NCBI GenBank assembly: GCA_958510825.1
Contig: OY294046.1
Coordinates: 43,222,656-43,286,655, forward strand
Origin: Brachypterus glaber
Lineage: Eukaryota > Arthropoda > Insecta > Coleoptera > Kateretidae
Length of the DNA: 64,000 nucleotides
Direction: 5' to 3'
Under the pieces are notes generated by a model that ran no database searches, was not told the origin of the DNA, and saw only the letters and a list, made by a program, of their open reading frames with translations. How positions within the stretch are numbered: position 1 is the stretch's first letter; each line of letters opens with the position of its first letter. Positions 55,729-64,000 of this stretch are shown here, one piece after another. Both the position numbers and the translations under genes were made by a program.

Positions 55729-56350
55729 CAGAGCGGTCCAAAAGTCACCCCCCCCCCTCTTAACTATCGACTTCAAATTTATAACTCTTAAATAAGACAA
55801 CTTAAACTATCTTTAAGCATATATTTGATACTTTTAGCTCTTAAAATGTGGGCAGGGGGCCTGGGGCGACATTTTTTTAAATGGAAAGGTGAATCGTGTG
55901 ATACATCATTTTAAAGCTTATAAAATTCTCCATTTAACTGTATATTTTTTATTTTTTTTAAACATTTTTTTTTGGGTTTAAAATAGGGTTGAGAATGGGT
56001 ATTTTTGTCAAAACTTCTCTAAAAAATCCAAACAATTTTTTAAAAATGCCTAATTTCATAATGAAAAAAAGTAAATTATACTTTTCAACTAATTTTAGTT
56101 GACATAAATAAAAATTAACAAAAAAAAAACTTAAAAAATTATTTTTTAGCACAAAAAACTGAAAAATCAAAACCTTAAAAAATATTTTTAAAAAATTTAA
56201 AAATGTATAGTTATATAGAGAATTTTAAAGGCTTTAAAATGATGTATCACACGACCCCCCTTTCCATTTAAAAAAATTTCGCCCCATGCCCCCTGCCCAC
56301 ATTTTAAGAGATAAAAGTATCAAATATATGCTTAAAGATAGTTTAAAAGT
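55729..56350. mobile_element. TA-flanked foldback MITE, copy 3, right end lost
   Basis: It starts CAGAGCGGTCCAAAAGTCAC after TA (55727-55728), like the copies at 45211 and 46929, and follows them to 'gcttaaagatagttt' near 56348. The terminal ~80 bp of the right arm are missing. A short deletion also removes 'ttttgaaccagttgagat' from the left arm. Confidence 0.85.
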
Positions 56351-56764
56351 CCAAACGAAAAAATCTTGTAGTAGATGGTTTTATTGTTGATTAAAAATCC
56401 ATTTATGCAATGACACTGACCTTTCCACATCAATAGATGTCAATGGTGCATAAAAAAATAACTTTATTGGTGTGTCTTCTACCCATATAGCTTTCTCTTG
56501 TCTTTTTATTATTGCAAATATTTTCTTCATAATTTGAAAACCATAGTTTCGCTCCAATATTTGTTTACGTTTTTTTACGGAGTGTTTTCCGTAAACTTTC
56601 TTCTAAACTATTTACTTGATCCTGATATTTTATTCGCCAATAAATACCTAGGAACAACACCGTTTTTTTTTATTAGAATTTACGATTATTTGCTTCTCTT
56701 GAAAACAATCTACAAAAAAGTCGCAAACTTGTAAACACTGATAAGGTTTTAGTTTAGCTGTACC
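56351..56764. other. AT-rich spacer, nothing recognised
   Basis: A 78-codon hydrophobic frame on the plus strand (56498-56734) has no recognisable domain and no supporting context. Confidence 0.35.
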
Positions 56765-57215
56765 TAAACAAGCTGTGAAGATATATAATGCTACGCATAC
56801 TATTATTGAATATTTACAGTAAATGGTGTATTGCATTTTCCTAAATAATTAAAAAAAAATATTAATAAAAAATTAACTTTTTTTTCTCAAAAGAAGATCT
56901 TTTTTCGAAAAGCGATTTTTTTTGTAAAAAACAAAAAAAATGAAAAAACAAAAATTTACCAATTGTTTTTACGAAATCCGAAAAAAAAATAAAAAAAATT
57001 GAAAGTATGTAATGTTTTTTTTCAGTTTTTTTTTTTTAAGTTTAACCCTCCATAACTTTTTTGTTTTTAGGGGGTTACTTTTAAAGAAAATAGAGATCTT
57101 TCCCTCATAGAACTTATTTTTTTCTGAAAATTTTGAATCGATTGGATAATTCGTTCTTGAGTTATCGTGTAAACAAAAAACGTGACATCGTGACATTTTT
57201 AAACTCAGACAGACA
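56765..57215 (-). repeat. Dispersed repeat D with satellite-like head
   Basis: The head 'aaacaagctgtgaagatata' with 'taatgctacgcat' is close to the satellite monomer. It is followed by 'aaccctccataactttttt', 'gttcttgagttatcgtgt' and 'cagacagacagtcgactg', the same block order as at 37577-38310 and as the satellite plus 15380-15785. Confidence 0.75.
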
Positions 57216-57694
57216 GTCGACTGCCCTAATATCCATCGTAGTAAAGATTATTAAATAATTTGAAAGCATCCTGTTTTAAATATTTTTAATCGTTGGTTAT
57301 CTAATTAATGCCATAAATAAATCCATAAATTTAACACCAGTTGAAATGAAAGAATAAAAATATGTCAGTTTATTACATAAATAACCTGGTTAAGCAGGTG
57401 AATTCACAGAAAAGTTCCTCCCCTTAAACGTAACTGTTATAATTCGTTTCCGTTTTCTCATCTTTGATGATAATAACTCAGAGTTGTTAAATTTTATGTA
57501 TTTCTTTTTTATTGGATTTGCATTTTGAGTTCATTATCACACGTAAATTGCGTTTGTTAAGGCCTAGACAGAGGCTCGCCTAACTAGCATAATACATAAC
57601 ATACGATGGCTAATGACTAACGGACATCTTAATGTTTTTGGAACTAATAAATTTATGCTAAGAACTATAACACAGCCACACAAAAAAATATATA
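57216..57694. other. AT-rich spacer with a MITE remnant
   Basis: 'ctcgcctaactagcataata' and 'cataacatacgatgg' at about 57573-57610 match one arm of the MITE at 33025-33169. The rest shows nothing. Confidence 0.4.
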
Positions 57695-57911
57695 TCCAGA
57701 GACTAGACCAATGCATTTTTTAATTTTTAGGATCTCAGAATTTGCTCCAACAGATCCCAATTTTTTCTACGCATAAAAACATCTGAACATAAGGAGTTTG
57801 CGCACCCTTTTTTAAGTGTAGAACACAATGGTGACCTGTTGGAGCAATTCTGAGGTCAGATTCGATTTCAGCGACCCCGAAAATATAAAAATACGTTGGT
57901 CTAGTCCCTGG
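57695..57911. mobile_element. MITE-like element with 14-bp ends
   Basis: CCAGAGACTAGACC pairs with GGTCTAGTCCCTGG. Further in, 'gcattttttaatttttaggatct' pairs loosely with the opposite arm and 'ttgctccaacagat' with 'acctgttggagcaa'. The loop is about 70 bp. Confidence 0.7.
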
Positions 57912-58339
57912 CACTTAATTTTTTTTTTGAATTTTTTTTGATTGGTTATGAACAGCCACCAAAAAAAAAATCATCAAGTAATAAACTGGAGTTTGTATAA
58001 CTTACCAGGCATCATATACATTAAACCGAAAATAATTTTTTTGCAGATACGGTTTTTTGAAATTTAAATGGCGTTATGTAGTTATTTTTTGTTCTAAAAA
58101 CCACGGTCGCCTTATTTTGGATATTAACAAAGTATGATTATATTGAGTACCATGGATAGTACCTATGCTATAGGGTGTGTCATAAACTTCGTATTATGAT
58201 ATCAGGAAAAACTTGAAGAAGAAAAAGAATGACTATTTAAAAACGATTTCGTGAGCGATTTCAATTTTTGTCAAAAATGGAAATGTCTCAAAAACAACCT
58301 AAAATCAAAAAATCCTGGGTGGTTTCAATTTCCATTTAA
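57912..58339. other. AT-rich spacer, nothing recognised
   Basis: No frame, inverted repeat or matching repeat was found here. Confidence 0.4.
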
Positions 58340-58620
58340 CTTTAAGGCTAAGTATAGCCACGATAACTTAAAAACGCTTTAAGCTAAAGACTTGAAGTTT
58401 GGCATTCAGGTATGCTACCAAAAGTTCTCGCTCGGGATTGTTTTTTGGTAAACATTGGGGTGGGACAAGGGGGAAAAATGGGGTAAATACAATAATTTTT
58501 CACAGAAATTTTAAAATTACTATATAGTCCAAAATTGGTATATAGAGGTTTTTGGGGACTACGAAACTGAATTTTATAATAAAATTTTTCCAGTTCCACC
58601 CCCTAAGGGGCGGGGGTAGT
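58340..58620 (+). repeat. Dispersed repeat D copy
   Basis: 'cacgataacttaaaaacgct' with 'ttaagctaaagacttgaagt', 'ctcgctcgggattgtttttt' and 'ggtaaacattggggtgggac' matches 17530-17650 in order and orientation. The GACAGAC cluster is missing here. Confidence 0.75.
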
Positions 58621-58733
58621 TTTCGTGAAAATTGGTGTATACGAAACAGTAAGTTTATAATTCTTAACCGATTATTCTAAAATAAATATATGCTTGAAGG
58701 ATATGATTTTTGAAAACCTGTATACATATCTTG

Positions 58734-58871
58734 TAAACTAAATTAAATTGTTTGATATTTAAAAATTTAAAAAATCTATATAAAACATTTTACTATTCTA
58801 TTTTTGGAATAGTAAAATGTTTTATATAGATTTTTTAAATTTTTAAATATCAAACAATTTAATTTAGTTTA
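58734..58871. repeat. Perfect palindrome with 65-bp arms
   Basis: 58734-58798 is the exact reverse complement of 58807-58871, with an 8-base loop (58799-58806). Base-perfect arms in a region where other foldbacks have decayed indicate a recent event. The first 22 bases of the right arm (58807-58828) occur again at 59243-59264, on the far side of the ribozyme-bearing unit. Confidence 0.95.
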
Positions 58872-59241
58872 TTAATTCAGATACCACTGTAAAAGGTGAC
58901 CTCCTAGGGTTTAGGATTCAATTGGCGGCAATGTCCACCGTGGCATTGATTAATCTGCCCCCTATCGACAGCGTGCAATAGGTTCTTGAAACCAATAACT
59001 GCTTCCTTTTTTGGACTGTCGATAGGTTTATCCAGTCTCTGCTTATAGCAGTAGATGTCGCTAGCTGTTTTTGCTTTTCCTTACAACGATTTTTAAACTC
59101 TATATAGAGATATATGGAAAGAATTTGATTTTCGTAGTTGTCCCTACTACCGATATGTGGCTCTGAAGAGTGCTAAAAAGCACGAAATCGATCAGTCACT
59201 TCGGAGGGACGACTGCGTTAATCAAACAAAAGTCGTTTTAA
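58872..59241 (+). mobile_element. Ribozyme-bearing unit between short direct repeats
   Basis: This ~370-bp stretch is GC-richer than its surroundings and contains 'ctatcgaca'/'tgtcgatag' inverted repeats (near 58963 and 59020) and a complete hammerhead ribozyme at its 3' end. A 22-base sequence flanks it directly (58807-58828, 59243-59264). No protein is encoded. It could be a non-autonomous relative of Penelope-like elements, a retrozyme-like unit or a ribozyme SINE. Only one copy is seen in this window. Confidence 0.5.
59133..59217 (+). ncRNA. Complete hammerhead ribozyme
   Basis: All core boxes are exact: CTGAAGA (59163-59169) and GAAA (59184-59187). Helix II is GTGCT/AGCAC with an AAAA loop (59170-59183). 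Helix I is long: GTGGCT/AGTCAC (59157-59162 with 59194-59199), CCGA/TCGG (59150-59153 with 59201-59204) and a 12-bp stem (59133-59144 with 59206-59217), broken by two small internal loops as in natural hammerheads that use loop contacts. Helix III is the self-complementary ATCGAT without a loop, so a dimer is likely. Predicted cleavage is after C59193. Only G-U wobbles and no mismatches occur within the stems. Confidence 0.85.
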
Positions 59242-59475
59242 GGAATAGTAAAATGTTTTATATACATATCTTGTGTTTAATAAATATTTTTGCATTATTT
59301 TCTGTGTTTAACTTTTGAGCATAGTTTCCCAACAGGTGCCCACCCTTGCCCCTTAGGGTGGGGAATTTTACGCAAATGCACTTTTGTAGTTTTACATTTT
59401 TATTGTGACGATACGTAATGATAGTCTAATTAGTAATGCTTCTTTTGCCCCTTATAAATTGTTTGTTCAATTCAT

Positions 59476-60934
59476 CACGGTTCACCTGGGCGATTTTAAA
59501 TAAAAAATTCGTGGACCCCTACATTTTTTGGACTAAAACATAACTGATGACATAAGAAATCAATTCCCATTTGAAAGAAAATCGTTAAAGATACACTTTT
59601 TTAGACACATAAAAAAACGTTTTTTTTGAGTAATAAGGTGTGTCAAAAAATCGCGATTTTCAAAATCAAAAACGCTCTCTGGCTTAAAAGTTGCTCCTTA
59701 GTAAAAAACAGTGGCCACTCAAAAATGAGCCAAATCGATAAATGTTTAGAGGTAGCTCAAAGCAGTCAAACTTAAAAAAAAATCGGTACCTGTTTTTCGG
59801 ATAAAAACTGATACCGATAAAAATTGAGGAAATTTTGGAGGGTTTCTTTGGCAATATTTAGAAACAATACTAAATGTAAGAACTAAAACAATTATATCAC
59901 TCCTCCCCTTAAGTTAGAACATGAAAAAATCGCCAATTATTTGAAGATTTCGCGAAAATTTAATTTTTGCAAGTTTTTAAAAGTGCATAAAAAATAGCTT
60001 TAAATAAAAATCTGCAAAATTATATATTAGTATATAAGCATATATACATGTTAACCTACACGACTATACAGAAAACATAATTTTTTTCCTCAAGTTGAGT
60101 AAAAAAAATTTATTTCGATTAGAAACCGGGTGGATTTTCTGTTTTTTGCCTAAAACTTTTTTCGGTGTACTTTTTTTTTATTTTTTGGTTGGAATACTTT
60201 TTTATGTAAAAATACACAAAAAAAGTTTCTGTGGTTTAACATCGCAGGTTTAACCGTTTTAAAGATAAATGCATTTAAAAGTAAATTTTTACGCATGAAG
60301 AACCAAAAATAAAAAAAAAATTAAAGCATAAAACAAAAAATTTAGTAATGAGTGGTTATTTAACATTAAAAACATAGAAAAAGTTTATATGCAACTTGGT
60401 CAAAAAATCATTCCTAATGAAGTTATGTCCTTTTAAATATGCCCATTTTCAATAAATTTTCGCAAAATCTTTAAATAATTGGCGATTTTTTTATGTTCTA
60501 ACTTAAGGGTAGGGGAAATATAATTTTTTTAGTTTTCTTACAATTAGTATTGTTTCTAAATATTACTAAAGAAACCCTCCAAAATTTCCTTAATTTTATA
60601 TACAATCACTTTTTATTCGAAAAACAGGTACCGATATTTTTCAAAGTGTTTTGAGTTACCTTTAAATATTAATCGATTTGGCTCATTTTTAAGTGACCAC
60701 AGTTTTTTACTAAGGAGCAACTTTTGAGCCAGAGAGCGTTTTCGATTTCGCAAATCGGAATTTTTTGACACACCCTATTACTCAAAAAAACGTTTTTTTA
60801 TCTTTCTAAAAAAGTGTATCTTTTACGATTTTCTTTCAAATGGAAATTGATTTCTTATGTCATCAGGTATGTTTTAGTTCAAAAAATGTAGGGGTCCACG
60901 AAATTTTTATTTAAAATCGCCCAGGTGAACCGTG
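59476..60934. mobile_element. 1,459-bp foldback element with TCAT target duplication
   Basis: The ends CACGGTTCACCTGGGCGATT and its exact mirror are flanked by TCAT on both sides (59472-59475, 60935-60938). The arms, about 725 bp each, stay complementary ('ttgaaagaaaatcgttaaag' near 59571 against its mirror near 60830) to a centre near 60205. Ends beginning CAC with a 4-bp duplication recall Chapaev-type DNA transposons, but this assignment is only a suggestion. No transposase is encoded. A truncated relative lies at 1-275. Confidence 0.88.
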
Positions 60935-60938
60935 TCAT

Positions 60939-61715
60939 AAGGTGCCAATCATATCAAGTTTCGCTTAGGTGCTCACCTACTTTCTCCTATGAGAATAGCC
61001 TTTGAGCTATAGTGGTGTAAGCTCATTTTTACAAAAACGGTTTAACATTTTAAATGAATTTCTGAGTGCTAGAGTAGAAAGTCCTAGTTATACGAATCTG
61101 ACTTTAAACAAGATTTGTTACAGTTTTTAACGAGGGTTTTAAAGTAAAATATAATTTTAAGGCTTACACCGGCCTAAACATTGTTCTAAATATATTTTCA
61201 AAGTTTTATTTTGATCTTTGGCTTCCTAGTTTTGCATGCTCTCCGGCCTTGCAGCCCATGGGCTTATGTCACTGACGATATGTTATAGGTATGTGAAATC
61301 TGCCTTTACATATTTATATTTATACTACTTATAAGTAGTATGATATTAGGAATTTTTAAGACAACTATAAATTGTAAATAATGTTGTAAAACATTTAACG
61401 TTTTTATTGCACTAATTTTAAAACGTAGATCGTAAATTATTTCGTAAAAAGTCTTGTTATTTATTATGGGCAGCAGTTTTTAGACATTAACTGTACGTAC
61501 TTATTTTTTATGGCTATTGTAAAATTCGAACCTGAAATATTTAAATTAAAAATATTACGAAGAGCTAAATATTAGTTTAACCAATTATAACACTAAACTA
61601 ACTAAAATTAAGGTTAGTTTTTGGTTCAGAAATTAAATAGCGCCACCTACTAATTTCCTTAAATTAAAATAAATCAATGAATTAATATTAAAAATTACAG
61701 TTTCTATTCACTGTA
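60939..61715. other. AT-rich spacer, nothing recognised
   Basis: No gene or repeat is supported in this stretch. 'ctacttataagtag' near 61325 is a small palindrome. Confidence 0.4.
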
Positions 61716-63143
61716 AAAAAAAACTTTTAGTTATTATCCTATAGAAAATCCTAACTGTCAGACAATTTGGTTTCAGGAAGAGCTTAAGCACAGAAAATGC
61801 TGTATACGAGTTAATTAAATCTATTGTACATAACTTAAACATTAGCAAAAAGTGTTTACCTATTTTTCTCGACCTGGCCAAAGCGTTTGACACTGTGGAT
61901 CACAATATCTTGTTAGATAAATTAAAAAACATTGGCATAAGAGGTATTGCACTTTCTTTGTTTAAAAACTATTTATTAGATCGCTTACAACGTGTAAAAA
62001 TTAACAATATTTTAAGTGACCCCAAGAGTGTTACCAGGGGCGTGCCGCAGGGGACAGTTTTGGGTCCAATTTTATTTTTAATTTATATAAATAGTATATA
62101 TATATCGTTAATTTTTCAGGGAAAACATACTCTTATGCCGACGACACTGTTTTAATCTTTATGGGTGATTCATGGGTTGAAGTTTATAAAAATGCGGAAA
62201 TTGGCCTGAAGCAGATAAAATCTTGGTTGGACATGAGCCTCAATATGAATAAAACTACTTTTTTGACTTTTTCATTAACGGCTGCGGTTCAACCTGATAA
62301 CGAGTATTTAAAAATACATGTAGATAACTGTGACAGCGATCAATGTGATTGCTCTGTAATAAAACGCACTTCATCAGTTAAGTACCTTGGAGTCATGGTT
62401 GACCAGCATCTGAAATGGAATGTGCATACTACTTATCTACAAAAGAGGCTGAAAAGGTCTATTTTAAATATGTTGTTAAAAATTTTATTTAAAAAAGCAA
62501 AATTTTCCACAGAATTGTTGTTTAAAGAAAATGATTTGCTTACAATTAGACAGCTTTTTGTATATCAAGCCATCTTGTGGACGTACAAAAATAATAGCAA
62601 TAATATTAAAAACAATTTTTATAAAACAAGAGCTACTTCAAACCAAAACATACAGATTCAATTTTTTTAGAAAAACTAATACACAACGTTACATACATTG
62701 TATATTACTTACATGTATATTACTTTGGTCCTAAGTTTTACAATAAAATTCCAAATGAACTGAAAAACATAAAAACACTAAAAAGGTTTAAAAGTAGTAT
62801 ATATCTATACGTTTTAAATAACTTCTCTACTCTTAAAAAAATTCTTGATGATGTAATTAAGTAATTTTGTAAAAACTCTTATTTTCGTTTGACTCCCTTG
62901 CTAAGACTTTTAGGTTTCTCTCTTCCCCTACCCCTCTCTAACGGTTTAATATTCATTCTCTCTTCATTAATTTTTTTTCTTTTACTTAAGTTATTTAACT
63001 AATGTGGCAAACAAAAATATCTATTTAATAGTTAATTTGGATACCGCACACAAATTTTTAATTTAGGCGGATCCCCCATCTGTTTATGTATTTTGTTAAT
63101 ATCATTTAATTAAATAAATTATTCTATTCTATTCTATTCTATA
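61716..63143 (+). mobile_element. 5'-truncated CR1/L2-like LINE with pentanucleotide tail
   Basis: Coding sequence of a reverse transcriptase starts abruptly near 61716 and is followed by a ~270-bp 3' UTR ending in TTCTA-type repeats (63120-63143). The tail type matches that of the LINE at 24181-25025. The 5' truncation is usual for LINE insertions. No exact target duplication was found at the ends. Confidence 0.85.
61763..62864 (+). pseudogene. LINE reverse transcriptase, frameshifted
   Basis: Frame 1 reads QFGFRKSLSTENAVYELIKS then PIFLDLAKAFDTVDHNILLD (motif A Asp) and VTRGVPQGTVLGPILFLIYI. A one-base shift near 62110 leads to GKTYSYADDTVLIF (catalytic YADD at about 62134), then KYLGVMVDQHLKWNVH and on to 62670. 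A second shift near 62660 leads to YFGPKFYNKIPNELKNIKTL, with a stop at 62862-62864. The order and motifs are those of the RT and C-terminal part of CR1/L2/jockey-group LINEs. The N-terminal endonuclease is missing. It is not functional. Confidence 0.9.
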
Positions 63144-63146
63144 TTC

Positions 63147-63525
63147 TATACAATTGTACTTTAATTTTTGTTACAAACATGCAAAATTTTATGTCCCTCC
63201 TTAAATATAAAAGTACGGTACTTTAGAACTGTAGTGTTTTTAACAAAAATTAAAGTACATTTGTATAGGTTTGGACTTCCTTTCCATTTGTAACTAAATA
63301 TTTAGTTACAAATAGATAGAAAGTTATGATCCTATACAAATGTACTTTAATTTTTATTAAAAATACTATAGTTCTAAAGTCACGTACTTTTATATTTAAG
63401 GACGGACATGAAAGGTTGAGTGTTTTTGGCAAAAATTAAAGTACTATTGTATAGGATAATAACTTTCGATTTCCTATCCATTTGTAAATGAATATTCAGT
63501 TTACTTTTTACAGTGTTGTTACAAT
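63147..63525. mobile_element. Tandem pair of TATACAAATGTACTTTAATT MITEs
   Basis: Two copies (63147-63268, 63331-63457) each begin near 'ctatacaaatgtactttaat' and end with its mirror. Between them is a hairpin 'ccatttgtaactaaa'/'tttagttacaaatag' (63271-63327), and half of another follows the second copy. This gives a period of about 185 bp. The element at 48605-50165 is the same family with insertions. Confidence 0.8.
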
Positions 63526-64000
63526 TGTTAAGAACTGTCTGTTCATAGTTAAAACTGTTGTTACTTACTTCTTCTTGTACTTTCTTATAAAGTATTTTTC
63601 ATTTTATTGGAACTCACAGTTTACGCTTTGGATTTAGATTTTATTGATAATTTAAAATATTAACATTTTCATTTTTTTGAGAAAGCTTTCTTTGTTTTCA
63701 AGAAACCTAATTCTGCACCTGTTTTCTCAAAATCAGTCGGTTCTGAATCAACTTTACTACCCTTACTATGGGCACATAGGTACCTGTGTCATAAAATGTG
63801 CACATAGAAATGTTTTCTTTTAAGAAATATTATCATTGTTAACTTTTAAATGCAAATATCATAAAAAGTAAAATTCACATGCTGATAAATATCAAAAGTA
63901 CGGGATCTAGGCAGGTACGAAATAAAAACAACTCTATTTAGAAATATCTATCTACGACGAAAAAGAACTTTAACACATTTTGTGAAAGGTAACATTAGGG
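63526..64000. other. AT-rich end of the window, nothing recognised
   Basis: No frame, repeat or hairpin is supported apart from 'taggtacctgtgtcataaaa' with 'tgtgcacata' near 63778-63806. Confidence 0.4.

Noticed and set aside
59541..59560. CTGATGA..GAAAT as another hammerhead core
   Set aside because: There is no pairing stem between the boxes and no helix I, so it is a chance match.

Overview
This is AT-rich eukaryotic nuclear DNA with long introns and no operons. It is most likely from an arthropod, probably an insect. The reasons are a spliced gene ending in a BAG-like domain, a Penelope-like retroelement with a GIY-YIG endonuclease, RNase H-bearing and CR1/L2-like LINE fragments, tRNA-derived SINEs and a very dense set of foldback elements (MITEs). 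The species cannot be named from the sequence, and coordinates of repeat ends were set by eye.

The only host gene I can support is at 2903-5474 (+). Two micro-exons (2903-2968, 3511-3561) and a long terminal exon (3724-5474) join in one open frame across phase-1 introns. They encode a K/N/E-rich, coiled-coil protein with a duplicated module and a C-terminal BAG-like domain, so it may be an Hsp70 co-chaperone of the BAG3/starvin type. Its 5' end is outside the window or not recognised.

The rest is nearly all mobile and repetitive DNA. 8908-9477: a foldback with two outward-reading hammerhead-ribozyme motifs. 10911-15379: an eight-monomer ~178-bp satellite with a Penelope-like element (10942-13994) inserted in its first monomer, flanked by an 11-bp target duplication. 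16865-19139: a composite element made mostly of tandem-repeat blocks. 19300-23710: several decayed 3' ends of an RNase H-bearing LINE in both orientations. 24083-25058: a MITE holding a LINE that holds a SINE. 27000-34640: MITEs, a SINE split by a MITE, a ~594-bp tandem duplication and two foldbacks. 37570-41200: a dispersed repeat related to the satellite, short tandem duplications and a SINE. 42186-47652: a foldback, a ~690-bp tandem repeat and two copies of a 720-bp TA-flanked MITE. 48605-52670: two hAT-like elements with exact 8-bp target duplications, each nested in another foldback. 55254-57911: a SINE with target duplication and more MITEs. 58734-59264: a perfect 65-bp-arm palindrome followed by a unit with a full hammerhead ribozyme. 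59476-60934: a 1.46-kb foldback with a 4-bp duplication. 61716-63143: a 5'-truncated, frameshifted LINE.

The repeats interact mainly by nesting, which gives a relative order of insertion at several places. The most notable items are the hammerhead ribozymes (best at 59133-59217), the likely origin of the satellite inside a dispersed element, and the BAG-like gene.
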